Source: Azospirillum baldaniorum
GTDB lineage: Bacteria > Pseudomonadota > Alphaproteobacteria > Azospirillales > Azospirillaceae
Assembly: GCF_003119195.2 (NCBI RefSeq)
Contig: NZ_CP022260.1
Span: 861,148 to 925,147 of the forward strand
Direction of reading: 5' to 3'
DNA length: 64,000 nucleotides
A program made the translations under genes and the position numbers. Below the pieces are notes generated by a model. That model saw only the letters and a program-made list of their open reading frames with translations, did no database searches and was not told the DNA's origin. Position 1 is the first letter of the stretch; every line of letters begins with the position of its first letter. Shown here one piece after another: positions 8,045-16,086 of the stretch.

Positions 8045-9348
8045 CGGCGGCGCACCCGCCGCCCCGGCTGGGCTGGTACGGGGACGACTTCACCGGGGCC
8101 ACCGACACGCTGGCAACGCTGGCGAAGGCCGGGCAGCGGGCGCTGCTGCTTCTGGAGATCCCCGACGCGGACCGGCTGGCCGGGCTCGGCCCGCTGGACG
8201 CGCTGGGCATCGCCGGGGCATCGCGCACCATGGACCCGGAGGCCCTGCGGGCGGAGCTGGAGCCGGTGGGGCGCTTCTTCGCCGGGCTCGGCGTTCCGGT
8301 GATGCACTACAAGTGCTGCTCGACCTTCGACAGCGCGCCGCAGGTCGGCAGCATCGGGGCGGCGGTGGCGGCCCTGCGGCCTTTCTTCCCCAACCGCTTC
8401 CTGCCGGTGGTCGGCGGCCAGCCGAACATCGGGCGCTACTGCCTGTTCAGCACGCTGTTCGCCGCGGCGGGCACCGGCGGGACGGTCCACCGCATCGACC
8501 GCCACCCGACCATGAAGGCCCACCCGGTGACGCCGATGACGGAGGCCGACCTGCGCCTCCACCTCGGCGCGCAGGGGCTGGAGGGGATGGGCGCCCTGCA
8601 CTACCCGGATTACGGGCTGGACGCCGTGGCGCTGGACGAAAAGCTGGATCGGATGGTGGCCGGCGGCGCACCCGCCGTCCTGCTGGACATCGCACAGCCG
8701 GCGGATCTGGCGCCCGCCGGGCGGCTGATCTGGGAGCGGGCGCGGCGCTCGCCCCTGCTGGCGGTCGGGCCGAGCGGCGTGGTCCAGGCGCTGGCCACCC
8801 AATGGCAGCGCGCCGACACGGTCGGCGACGCGCCGCTGGCCCCGGCGGACGGGCCGGTTTTCGTGCTGGCCGGCAGCCTGTCGCCGGTCACGCGCAAGCA
8901 GATCGCCGCGGCCTCCTCCTTCCACCGGATGCCGGCGGACGCGGGCGCCCTATGCCACGACGGCGCCTACCGCGAGCGGCTGCGGAGCGAGATCGCGGGC
9001 CTGCTGGGCCAGGGGCGGAACGTGCTGGTGTGGACCGCCCCGGCGGAGGGCGAGGCGCCCGACACCGCCCAGTCCGCCGCCATCGCCGACGCGACCGCGG
9101 ACTTCGTGGCTTCGGTCGCCCGCGCGGTGCCGCTGCGCCGTATGGGCATCGCCGGGGGCGACACCTCCAGCAAGGCGGTGAAGGCGCTGGGCCTGTGGGG
9201 CCTGTCCTACCGGACGGCGCTCAGCCCCGGCGTGACGGTCAGCCTGACCCACAGCGCTCACCCGCCCACCGACGGCGTCGAGCTGATGCTCAAGGGCGGG
9301 CAGATGGGATCGGAGGACCTGTTCGAACGGCTGGTCCACGGGGGGTGA
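8041..9348 (+). CDS. Four-carbon acid sugar kinase family protein (DUF1537)
   Basis: 435 residues beginning at a GTG that overlaps the RLP stop by 4 bp, so the two are translationally coupled. The N-terminal domain carries YGDDFTGATDTL and the C-terminal nucleotide-binding domain carries IAGGDTSSKAV, both diagnostic of DUF1537 kinases (OtnK, DtnK, OiaK types) that phosphorylate acid sugars or 3-oxo acid sugars with ATP. The pairing with an RLP best matches OiaK (3-oxo-isoapionate kinase), giving a phosphorylated 3-oxo acid for the RLP. The exact substrate is not proved. Last gene of the operon. Confidence 0.88.
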   Translation: MTAAHPPPRLGWYGDDFTGATDTLATLAKAGQRALLLLEIPDADRLAGLGPLDALGIAGASRTMDPEALRAELEPVGRFFAGLGVPVMHYKCCSTFDSAPQVGSIGAAVAALRPFFPNRFLPVVGGQPNIGRYCLFSTLFAAAGTGGTVHRIDRHPTMKAHPVTPMTEADLRLHLGAQGLEGMGALHYPDYGLDAVALDEKLDRMVAGGAPAVLLDIAQPADLAPAGRLIWERARRSPLLAVGPSGVVQALATQWQRADTVGDAPLAPADGPVFVLAGSLSPVTRKQIAAASSFHRMPADAGALCHDGAYRERLRSEIAGLLGQGRNVLVWTAPAEGEAPDTAQSAAIADATADFVASVARAVPLRRMGIAGGDTSSKAVKALGLWGLSYRTALSPGVTVSLTHSAHPPTDGVELMLKGGQMGSEDLFERLVHGG

Positions 9349-9398
9349 GCATCCCCGCTCCCCCTCCGCCCCCATGCGTCCACCGAGGCGTCCGCAAT

Positions 9399-9439
9399 GC
9401 CCCCTAGGTAGTCTTACGTACGCAAAGCCCCTTAGGTAC
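9399..9439 (+). promoter_or_regulatory. Repeated TANGTA elements upstream of the Crp/Fnr gene
   Basis: Near-identical 12-mers gccccctaggta (9399-9410) and gccccttaggta (9427-9438) lie 28 bp apart as direct repeats, with ttacgtac between them. The three TANGTA cores recall half-sites of FixJ-type LuxR-family regulators (TAMGTAG), the usual activators of fixK genes. Start of the Crp/Fnr gene is at 9541. Function is inferred; no matching regulator gene is in the window. Confidence 0.35.
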
Positions 9440-9540
9440 AAGACCGAACTGCACAGGGTACCCCGCAGCGCATAACTTCGGCTCATCGAGCGGTTGCCCC
9501 ACGGGGACGGGCCGCTTCCACGAACGCCGAGGGGCCCGAC

Positions 9541-10272
9541 ATGCACGCTCACACCGCCATCGCCGCCCAGCCGACGCGTGTTCCGCACGGCCATCAGGCC
9601 GCCGTGATGGCGATGCCGCGTGTCGCCCCCTCCCGTCCCGCCGCCGGCTTCGCCGCCAACGACATCGACCCGCTGGCCGCCATCGCCCAGTTCCGGGTGT
9701 TCGACCGCGAGCAGTCCATCTTCGCCGAGGGCGAGGCCGCCGACGCCGTCTTCCGGGTGGTGGACGGCATGATCCGCCTCTACAAGCTGCTGCCGGACGG
9801 GCGCCGCCAGATCATCGGCTTCCTCCAGGCCGGCGACATGGTCGGTCTGGCCTTCGCCGACCGCTATCTCTATTCCGCCGAGGCGATCACCGCCTCCACC
9901 GTCCAGCGCATCCCGCGCTGCCAGCTCGACGCCCTGCTGGACTCCCAGCCCGCCCTGGCCCGCCGGCTGCTGTCGGTCACCACCTCCGAGCTGGTGGCGG
10001 CGCAGGACCAGATGCTGCTGCTGGGCCGCAAGTCGGCGCTGGAGAAGCTGGCCAGCTTCCTGCTGGCGCTGAGCCGCCGAGCCGGTGCCGGCCGGGCCAT
10101 CGCCCTGCCGATGAGCCGCTGCGACATCGCCGACCATCTGGGGCTGACCACGGAGACCGTGTCCCGCGGCTTCACCAAGCTGAAGACCTCGCGCCTGATC
10201 CGCATCCTGGATGGCGGCCGGGTCGAGCTGCTGGACGCGGAAGCCCTGGCCGAGCTGGCCGAGTGCGCTTGA
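9541..10272 (+). CDS. Crp/Fnr family transcriptional regulator (FixK-like)
   Basis: 243 residues: a disordered leader (1-45), a cyclic-nucleotide-binding-type beta barrel (about 50-165), a dimer helix and a C-terminal winged helix with the recognition segment CDIADHLGLTTETVSR. The N-terminal Cys cluster of FNR/FnrN is absent (its few Cys lie in PRCQL, SRCDI and the C terminus), so it cannot bind an Fe-S cluster in the FNR way and fits FixK-like factors that recognise TTGA-N6-TCAA boxes. One such box is at 29434-29447. It stands alone, with direct repeats in its promoter region. Confidence 0.88.
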   Translation: MHAHTAIAAQPTRVPHGHQAAVMAMPRVAPSRPAAGFAANDIDPLAAIAQFRVFDREQSIFAEGEAADAVFRVVDGMIRLYKLLPDGRRQIIGFLQAGDMVGLAFADRYLYSAEAITASTVQRIPRCQLDALLDSQPALARRLLSVTTSELVAAQDQMLLLGRKSALEKLASFLLALSRRAGAGRAIALPMSRCDIADHLGLTTETVSRGFTKLKTSRLIRILDGGRVELLDAEALAELAECA

Positions 10273-10385
10273 ACCACGGCGCCTGATCCCCAGCGTTCCA
10301 ATCCCCCTCCGCGATCACGGGAAATCCATTCGGCCGGCCGCAACGTACCCCTTACTCCCTTTGCGTTGCATTGTCAGGCCGAACC

Positions 10386-10760
10386 ATGGAGTCCGTTCCC
10401 CACATCCTCGTCGCCGAGGATGAACGCCTCGAAGCCCTGGCCCTTGCCGACACGCTGGAAGGCCAGGGGCTGCGCGTCACACTGACCCACAACGGCTTGG
10501 AAGCCATCACCGCCCTGGAACGCGGCCCGGCGTCGCTGCTGATGACCGACCTGCGCATGCCGGTGATGGATGGCAACGAACTGATTCGCCGGATGCGGGC
10601 GCGGCGGCCCGCCCTGCCGGTGATCGTCATGACCGCCGACAGCGGCGCCCTCTGGCACCCGGTGTCCGACCGGCTGCGCGTCCTGCACAAACCCTTCAGC
10701 TTCCAGGCGGCGATCGGCGCCGTCCGCGCCATGCTCGACCCCACCCGATCCTTCGGTTAG
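10386..10760 (+). CDS. CheY-like single-domain response regulator
   Basis: 124 residues forming one receiver domain with no output domain. Acidic residues after HILVAEDE, the phospho-acceptor Asp in LLMTDLRMPV (about residue 55), the Thr of VIVMTAD and the Lys of LHKPF are all present. It probably passes a phosphate signal by protein contact. An in-frame TTG at 10371 is less likely than ATG 10386. No partner kinase is adjacent. Confidence 0.88.
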   Translation: MESVPHILVAEDERLEALALADTLEGQGLRVTLTHNGLEAITALERGPASLLMTDLRMPVMDGNELIRRMRARRPALPVIVMTADSGALWHPVSDRLRVLHKPFSFQAAIGAVRAMLDPTRSFG

Positions 10761-10769
10761 AGCCGGGGT

Positions 10770-10952
10770 CTATTCGTCGTCCTTGGGGGCGGCGTTGCGG
10801 GGCGGTGGCTCGATCACCGGGCCGACCTTCACGCTGCGGGCGGACAGCGGCACGATGTCGCCGATCGGCATGTAGGAGCCATCGGCCAGTTGCTGCGCCG
10901 GCTCCCACCGTCCTTCGACCTTGATCCAGCGGTAAACGCTGTTGTTGCTCAT
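10770..10952 (-). CDS. Small hypothetical protein (60 aa)
   Basis: The ATG giving MSNNSVYRWIKVEGRWEP is chosen because the upstream extension covers the HU terminator hairpin. The protein is polar, with a tryptophan-rich N terminus (YRWIKVEGRWEPAQQLADGS) and a proline/charged tail (EPPPRNAAPKDDE). No membrane segment. Not recognised; it sits between the receiver gene and HU copy 1, with the terminator of HU in front of it. Confidence 0.6.
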   Translation of the reverse strand: MSNNSVYRWIKVEGRWEPAQQLADGSYMPIGDIVPLSARSVKVGPVIEPPPRNAAPKDDE

Positions 10953-10982
10953 GTCGTCACCAAGAAATTTGGAAAGACGAAA

Positions 10983-11004
10983 GGGGCGGCGTTGCCGCCG
11001 CCCC
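10983..11004 (-). terminator. Rho-independent terminator of HU copy 1
   Basis: Stem ggggcggcg/cgccgcccc with loop ttgc, followed on the minus strand by a T-rich run (cctttcgtcttt). It lies 35 bp past the HU stop codon. Confidence 0.7.
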
Positions 11005-11038
11005 CTCATCCGATACAAGGATCGTCCTTGCGGAAGGC

Positions 11039-11323
11039 TTACTCGGCCTTGCCGTTGACGGCGTCCTTGAGGGCCTTGCCGGCGGAGAACTTCGGCGCCT
11101 TGGAGGCGGCGATCTTGATCTCCGCACCGGTCTGCGGGTTGCGGCCCGTGCGCTCGCCGCGCTCGGCGATCTCGAACTGGCCGAAGCCCGGCAGCTTGAC
11201 CGTCTCCCCCTTGACCAGCGCGTCCTGCAGGCTTTCCAGAACCGCGTCCAGCGCCTTGCCGGCGTCGGCCTTGGTGCCGCCCAGCTTGCCGGCGATCGCG
11301 TCGATGAGATCGGCCTTCGTCAT
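11039..11323 (-). CDS. hupB: HU family DNA-binding protein, copy 1
   Basis: 94 residues, the full length of HU, with the beta-arm segment GRNPQTG followed by the usual basic/hydrophobic end. HU is a dimeric nucleoid protein that bends DNA. The protein is identical residue for residue to that at 21395-21679; only three bases differ over the coding region by my reading. The upstream ~60 bp are also alike (ccccttgttc, ggaaccccagcat, ccagggctccaggcgc). Own terminator at 10983. Confidence 0.96.
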   Translation of the reverse strand: MTKADLIDAIAGKLGGTKADAGKALDAVLESLQDALVKGETVKLPGFGQFEIAERGERTGRNPQTGAEIKIAASKAPKFSAGKALKDAVNGKAE

Positions 11324-11500
11324 TCCCTACTCCCCTTGTTCATGGAGGAACCCCAGCATTCTCCAGGGCTCCAGGCGCTTCTGACCTACTCCGCCCTGCG
11401 TCCGCGCGCAAGCCAATCCCGTGGCGATTTTTTCCCCCGGAGCGGATTAAGCCACGGCATGATCCGTATGCCGAGTGTGAAGAACCAATCCGGGACGGTG

Positions 11501-12049
11501 ATGAAAGACGAGCTGGGACAGCATCTGGACGTTCTGCGGCGCTACGCCCTGGTCCTGATGCGCGACCCCGATCAGGCCGAGGACCTCGTCCAGGAGGCGC
11601 TCGTCAAGGCCATCGAGGGGGCGTCGTCCTTCACGGACGGGCGCGACCTGCGCAAATGGCTGCTCGCCATCGTCCACAACACCTTCGTGGACCGCTGGCG
11701 GCGCCAGCAGGCCGAACGCCAGGCGACCGGCGAGCTCAGCTCGATGGCGGAGGAAGGCTCCCCGCCCGCGCAGTTGAGCCACGTCCATCTGGGCCAGACC
11801 ATCGCGGCCCTGATGACCCTGCCGGTCGAACAGCGGGAGGCCCTGGTGCTCGTGGCGCTCGACGGCATGTCCTACCGGGACGCCGCGGAGTGCCTGGGCA
11901 TCCCCGTGGGCACCCTGATGTCCCGCCTGGGCCGTGCGCGCGACGCGCTGCGGGCCAAGACGGGCGGCGGGCGCCAGCCGGCGTCAGACCAGTCCGACCG
12001 CAACCCATCAGACCGGGTCCAGCGCCCCCCGTTGCGCGTGGTGAAATGA
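11501..12049 (+). CDS. ECF-type RNA polymerase sigma factor
   Basis: 182 residues from ATG 11501 (gggacgg just upstream; in-frame ATGs at 11459 and 11468 would lengthen it). Region 2 is seen in DPDQAEDLVQEALVKA and FTDGRDLRKWLLAIVHNTFVD, region 4 in LPVEQREALVLVALDGMSYRDAAECLGIPVGTLMSRLGRAR. The stop overlaps the next gene's ATG by 4 bp, and that gene is its probable anti-sigma factor. Target promoters are unknown; it probably responds to an envelope or oxidative signal. Confidence 0.92.
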   Translation: MKDELGQHLDVLRRYALVLMRDPDQAEDLVQEALVKAIEGASSFTDGRDLRKWLLAIVHNTFVDRWRRQQAERQATGELSSMAEEGSPPAQLSHVHLGQTIAALMTLPVEQREALVLVALDGMSYRDAAECLGIPVGTLMSRLGRARDALRAKTGGGRQPASDQSDRNPSDRVQRPPLRVVK

Positions 12050-12939
12050 CGATGAACGAACCGATCAGCGACATCGACCTGAACGCCTATGTGGACGGCG
12101 AACTCGACGCGCAGCGCCGCATCGAGGTCGAAGCCTACCTGGAGGCCAATCCGGACGAGGCCGCCCGCGTCATGCACGACATGCGGGTGCGCGACGAGAT
12201 CCGCCTGTTCATAGCCGGCCCGGCCGTCGAGAAGGCGGAGCCGGAGATGGCCGCGCCCGAACCGGTTGCTTCCCCGGCTCCCGCCGCGGCCCAGCCGGCG
12301 GTCGGCGCCGGCGCGCCGCTGCCGCGTCGCAAGCAGTGGGGCGCGCTGTGGCGCCGCCCGGCGGCGGAGCTGATGAACCGGGCGCGGGCGCGGGCCGCCA
12401 ACGGCTCGGGCCGCGGGCGGCGGGCCGTCGCGGCGCTCTGCCTCGTCGGGCTCGGCTGGACGGCGCACAGCGCGGTGTCGTCCCTGTCGGTCAACCCCGT
12501 CGCCACGGCGCACGCGGCCACCCACTACATCACCATCGCGGCGCAGACCCACCAGCAGGCGCTGCACAGCGGGATCGACTTCAAGCCCTTCGCCGACGCC
12601 GCCCAATCCCTGGTCAACCGGCTCGCCCCCGCCAACCCGGAGGTCGCGGTGCCGATCCCGCAGCTCGACATCGGGCAGGCCCCGGACGGGCTGCGCACGG
12701 TGGCCTGGGACGGCGGGGTCGCGGTGCAGGCGGCCTACCGCCACGGCGGGTCGCAGCTGATCACGCTGTTCGCCAGCGAGGTCGACCGCTTCGCCGTGAC
12801 CGAACCCCAGGCGGAGCGGATCGGCAACGTCTCGGTCGCCTATTGGCAGGTCGGGACGACGGTCTACGCGCTGTGCGGCGAACAGCCGGAAAAGGAAATC
12901 CTGGCCCATGCCCGCGACGCCCGCATGGCCTGGTTCTGA
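12046..12939 (+). CDS. Anti-sigma factor, single-pass membrane protein
   Basis: 297 residues beginning MTMNEPISDIDLNAYVDGEL, the cytoplasmic anti-sigma domain typical of RskA/ChrR-like partners but without the HxxxCxxC zinc motif. A Pro/Ala-rich linker and a basic stretch (about 85-125) precede one membrane segment (RAVAALCLVGLGWTAHSAV), so the remaining ~150 residues are periplasmic. It would hold the ECF factor at the membrane until a signal is sensed. ATGA overlap with the sigma gene. Next gene follows after 60 bp. Confidence 0.85.
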   Translation: MTMNEPISDIDLNAYVDGELDAQRRIEVEAYLEANPDEAARVMHDMRVRDEIRLFIAGPAVEKAEPEMAAPEPVASPAPAAAQPAVGAGAPLPRRKQWGALWRRPAAELMNRARARAANGSGRGRRAVAALCLVGLGWTAHSAVSSLSVNPVATAHAATHYITIAAQTHQQALHSGIDFKPFADAAQSLVNRLAPANPEVAVPIPQLDIGQAPDGLRTVAWDGGVAVQAAYRHGGSQLITLFASEVDRFAVTEPQAERIGNVSVAYWQVGTTVYALCGEQPEKEILAHARDARMAWF

Positions 12940-12951
12940 AGCAGATGCATT

Positions 12952-12981
12952 GAACGACAAGCATCCGAACGATAAGCATCC
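12952..12981. repeat. 15-bp tandem duplication before the BI-1 gene
   Basis: gaacgacaagcatcc followed directly by gaacgataagcatcc (14 of 15 bases the same). It lies in the 60-bp gap between the anti-sigma and BI-1 genes. Confidence 0.75.
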
Positions 12982-12999
12982 GAAGGACATGGTGAGACA

Positions 13000-13722
13000 A
13001 TGAGCGGACCCTTCTACGGCAACCAATTCGGCAGCGCGGCGCCGGCCTACGGCGCGGCGTTCGACGAGGGCCTGCGCAAGCACATGCTGCGGGTCTACAA
13101 CTTCATGATGCTCGGCCTGGGCGTGACGGGGCTCGTGGCGCTGTTCGTGGCGAGTACGCCGGCGCTGTATGTTCCGATCTTCACGACCCCGCTGAAGTGG
13201 GTGGTGATGCTGGCGCCGCTGGCCTTCATCATGGTGCTGTCCTTCCGCTTCCACGCGATGTCGGCGACCGCGCTGCAGGGGCTGTTCTGGGCCTTCTGCG
13301 CGGTGATGGGCGTGTCGATGGCGTCGATCTTCCTGGTCTTCACCGGGGCCAGCGTGGCGCGGGTGTTCTTCATCACCGCGGCGATGTTCGCGGCGATGAG
13401 CCTGTGGGGCTACACCACCAAGGCCGACCTGTCGAAGATGGGCTCGTTCCTCATGATGGGCCTGATCGGCATCGTCATCGCCAGCCTCGTCAACATCTTC
13501 GTCGGCTCCAGCGCCCTGCAGTTCGCGATCTCGGTGATCGGCGTGGTCATCTTCACCGGCCTGACCGCCTACGACACCCAGCGCATCAAGGAGGAGTACG
13601 CCGAGGGCCACGGGCACGAGGGCAACACCAAGCTCGCCGTCATGGGCGCCCTCTCGCTCTACCTCAACTTCATCAACCTCTTCCAGATGCTCCTCCAGCT
13701 CATGGGCAACCGCGAGGAGTAA
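13000..13722 (+). CDS. Bax inhibitor-1/YccA family membrane protein
   Basis: 240 residues with seven hydrophobic segments (starting near residue 30) and the BI-1 C-terminal region GLTAYDTQRIKEEY, whose Asp is part of the family's Ca2+-leak/pH-sensing motif. YccA-type members contact FtsH protease in bacteria. ATG is preceded by ggtgag. It may share the ECF sigma transcript. A strong terminator follows at 13755. Confidence 0.92.
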   Translation: MSGPFYGNQFGSAAPAYGAAFDEGLRKHMLRVYNFMMLGLGVTGLVALFVASTPALYVPIFTTPLKWVVMLAPLAFIMVLSFRFHAMSATALQGLFWAFCAVMGVSMASIFLVFTGASVARVFFITAAMFAAMSLWGYTTKADLSKMGSFLMMGLIGIVIASLVNIFVGSSALQFAISVIGVVIFTGLTAYDTQRIKEEYAEGHGHEGNTKLAVMGALSLYLNFINLFQMLLQLMGNREE

Positions 13723-13754
13723 GGCGCGCTTCCATCCGGCGCACCGCCCGCCAG

Positions 13755-13794
13755 AAAGGGCCGGCCGCTTCCCGCGGCCGGCCCTTTCTTTTTT
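13755..13794 (+). terminator. Rho-independent terminator after the BI-1 gene
   Basis: Near-perfect GC-rich stem aaagggccggccgc/gcggccggcccttt with loop ttcc, followed by ctttttt on the plus strand. The convergent gene ends at 13793, so the hairpin also lies just past its stop. Confidence 0.9.
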
Positions 13795-14302
13795 ACGGCT
13801 TGCCCGTTGCCGGCGCGGCGTCCGGCTTGGGCGGATACTCCACCGACACGATGTGCAGGGAGTTGTTCGGGAAGGAGCATGCCGCGTCCGGCGCCACCTG
13901 GGACGCCGGATCGAAGGCGTAGGGACGGGGAGAGCGGCCGGCGGTCGTTCCCCCCGTCCCGGCCCCGGCCGCCGCCGCCTGCACGCCCGGCCCGGTCACC
14001 CGCGACGTCCAGGGCGCTCCGGTGAAGACTCCCGGCGTCGATTCCTCCGCCCACAGCCACAGCACGCGGGTGCCCACCGGCTGCGGCTGCGTGAAGGAGT
14101 GCAGCACCCGTTCGCAGGTCTCCCGGTCCATGTTGTGGATCGCCCGTTCGACCACCGTGTTCTCCGTCCGGGGCGTCCATCGCGACAGCAGCAGCGAGCC
14201 GAGGGCCACGCTGACCGCCACCCCGCCCAGCGAGCAGGCGACCACCAGCCTGAAACTGCCGTCGTCCTTTGCCATTCCTTGCCCCCGCCGTCGATTGTCC
14301 AT
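13793..14302 (-). CDS. Hypothetical membrane-anchored protein
   Basis: 169 residues from ATG 14302, chosen because ggagg stands 5 bp upstream; ATG 14275 (MAKDDG) is a possible alternative. One membrane segment (LVVACSLGGVAVSVALGSLLL, roughly 20-40) is followed by an extracytoplasmic part containing NMDRETCERVLHSFTQPQPVG and a Pro/Ala/Gly-rich tail. Family not recognised. It ends at the BI-1 terminator. Confidence 0.65.
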   Translation of the reverse strand: MDNRRRGQGMAKDDGSFRLVVACSLGGVAVSVALGSLLLSRWTPRTENTVVERAIHNMDRETCERVLHSFTQPQPVGTRVLWLWAEESTPGVFTGAPWTSRVTGPGVQAAAAGAGTGGTTAGRSPRPYAFDPASQVAPDAACSFPNNSLHIVSVEYPPKPDAAPATGKP

Positions 14303-14363
14303 GCCCCCTCCACCGACACACCTCACGTTTGTGTTCCGCTCCGCATGGCCGGCCCGGAACGCC

Positions 14364-14390
14364 GAAAAGGGGACCACGCGTGGTCCCCTT
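14364..14390 (-). terminator. Terminator of the OFA transporter gene
   Basis: A perfect 24-bp palindrome (arms aaggggaccacg) is followed on the minus strand by tttt. It lies 25 bp past the transporter stop codon. Confidence 0.85.
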
Positions 14391-14414
14391 CCGGTCGATC
14401 CGCTGAAGCGGAGG

Positions 14415-15743
14415 TTACGGGCTGGCCGCCGCCGTGACCGGACCCCTGCCCTGCTGGGCGGCGAGTTCGGCGTTTCGGGCGTGGTGCTTGCGCAACATGG
14501 GCCGCAGGACCGCGAGGGCGCAGAAGGCCGCGATGAGGTCCATGGTGGCGCAGATGTAGAGCACGGTCGCCCAGGTACCGGTGGCTTCCATCAGCAGGTT
14601 GCCCAGCGGGACCAGCAGGGCCGCGACGCCCTTGGCGCAGTACAGCACGCCGTAGATCTTCGCAGCGTGCTTGGTGCCGAAGGTGTCCGCCGAGGTCGCG
14701 CTGAACAGGCTGTACACTTCGCCCCAGGCCAGGAACACCATGCCCGACAGGATCAGGAACATGATCGGGTCGTGGCCGAAGCGGCTGAGCATCAGGATGC
14801 CGATGCCTTCGAAGGTGAAGGCGATGAACATCGTCGCTTCACGGCCGATGTGGTCGGAGATGAAGCCGAACAGCGGACGGGAGATGCCGTTCATCACGCG
14901 GTCGAGCATCAGCGCGAAGGGCAGAGCCGCCATGGTGATGCCGAACAGGCTGATCGGGGCTTCCTTCACGCCCAGATCGTGGGCGATCACGCCGAGCTGG
15001 GCCACCGCCATCAGACCGCCCGAGACGGTGCAGATGAACATGACCATCATGACCCAGAAGACCGGCGTCTGCAGCGCTTCCTTCAGCGTGTAGTCGCGGC
15101 GGGACTGCAGAACCTTGGTCGAGGCCTTCACCTGATCCTTCTGCGGGGCGCGCAGGAAGAAGGCGGCGATGAGGATGATCGTGCCCTGCAGCAGGCCGAA
15201 CCAGAAGAAGGCCGCCTGATAGCCGGACGAATGGATCATGTTGGCGATCGGCAGGATGGTCAGGGCCGAGCCGGCGCCGTAGCCGCCCGCGGTCAGGCCG
15301 ACGGCGAGGCCGCGCTTGTCCGGGAACCACTTGATGGCGCTGTTGACGCAGGTGGCGTAGACGCAGCCGACGCCGATGCCGCCGATGGCCGAACCGACAT
15401 AGAGCATGCCGAGCGAGCCGGCGTAGCTGTCGATGATCCAGGAGAGGCCGGTCATCACGCCGCCGAAGGCGACGATGACGCGGGGGCCGTAGCGGTCGAT
15501 GAAGTAGCCTTCGATGGGGGTCAGCCAGGTCTGGACGACGACGAAGACGGTGAAGGCGGTCTGGATCGAAGCGCGGGTCCAGCCATGGGTGGCCTGGATT
15601 TCCGGCACGAAGAGCGTCCAGGCGTACTGAATGTTGGCCGCGGCGACCATACAGACGATGCCGACGACGATCTGCATCCAGCGCGCGCCTTCGGAAATGG
15701 GCGCCTGCGAGCCGCCAGGCGGTGCAGCGATGGACTGACTCAT
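14415..15743 (-). CDS. OFA family MFS transporter (oxalate/formate antiporter-like)
   Basis: 442 residues, twelve membrane segments; start ATG 15743 (MSQSIAAPPGG) preceded by ggagga at a 6-bp gap. Family signs are the N-terminal NIQYAWTLFVPEI, the loop 2-3 motif YFIDRYGPR and the middle FGFISDHIGR. Related to OxlT; substrates in this family range from oxalate/formate to other monocarboxylates. Upstream is a long, comparatively AT-rich region with a TGGTATACCA palindrome and a minus-strand terminator, suggesting regulated expression. Confidence 0.9.
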   Translation of the reverse strand: MSQSIAAPPGGSQAPISEGARWMQIVVGIVCMVAAANIQYAWTLFVPEIQATHGWTRASIQTAFTVFVVVQTWLTPIEGYFIDRYGPRVIVAFGGVMTGLSWIIDSYAGSLGMLYVGSAIGGIGVGCVYATCVNSAIKWFPDKRGLAVGLTAGGYGAGSALTILPIANMIHSSGYQAAFFWFGLLQGTIILIAAFFLRAPQKDQVKASTKVLQSRRDYTLKEALQTPVFWVMMVMFICTVSGGLMAVAQLGVIAHDLGVKEAPISLFGITMAALPFALMLDRVMNGISRPLFGFISDHIGREATMFIAFTFEGIGILMLSRFGHDPIMFLILSGMVFLAWGEVYSLFSATSADTFGTKHAAKIYGVLYCAKGVAALLVPLGNLLMEATGTWATVLYICATMDLIAAFCALAVLRPMLRKHHARNAELAAQQGRGPVTAAASP

Positions 15744-15904
15744 TACTCTTCCTCCCCAATGCGGTGATCGAACACTCAACTCAGCCGGGCGGGGCCGATG
15801 GTTGTTGTCGCATTGCCTTTCTTTGGGGCTTGCGTGCCCTTCGCATCTTGGCAGGAGCACCACCGCCACCGTTGGGAGAGGCTTGGTGTTCCGCATTTCG
15901 TACT

Positions 15905-15914
15905 TGGTATACCA
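15905..15914. promoter_or_regulatory. TGGTATACCA palindrome, candidate GntR/FadR-type operator
   Basis: A perfect 10-bp palindrome about 160 bp upstream of the OFA start codon. It fits the TNGTNNNACNA consensus bound by FadR-subfamily GntR regulators, which often respond to organic acids. No such regulator gene is in the window. Confidence 0.45.
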
Positions 15915-16052
15915 CACAATCAGCGGAACACAACATCCGTTTCAGGAATCACAGCACAATTAGTCCTCGCTGTCGCAACTATCGTTGCAGGTATGCCCTA
16001 CGAAAAATCAGTATCCCCGGGACCGATCTTTCGTACTATGACTTTGAAAAAG

Positions 16053-16086
16053 CAAAAAAAAGGCCGCGCCAAAGCAGGCGCGGCCT
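16053..16086 (-). terminator. Orphan minus-strand terminator upstream of the OFA gene
   Basis: Perfect 10-bp stem aggccgcgcc/ggcgcggcct with a 6-nt loop and, on the minus strand, a run of at least seven T. On the plus strand nothing T-rich follows, so it works for transcripts moving right to left. No protein gene ends here; it either closes a small RNA or attenuates the leader of the OFA transporter mRNA. Confidence 0.75.

Noticed and set aside
9349..9540. FNR box in front of the Crp/Fnr gene
   Set aside because: No TTGA-N6-TCAA pattern is present; only TANGTA repeats.
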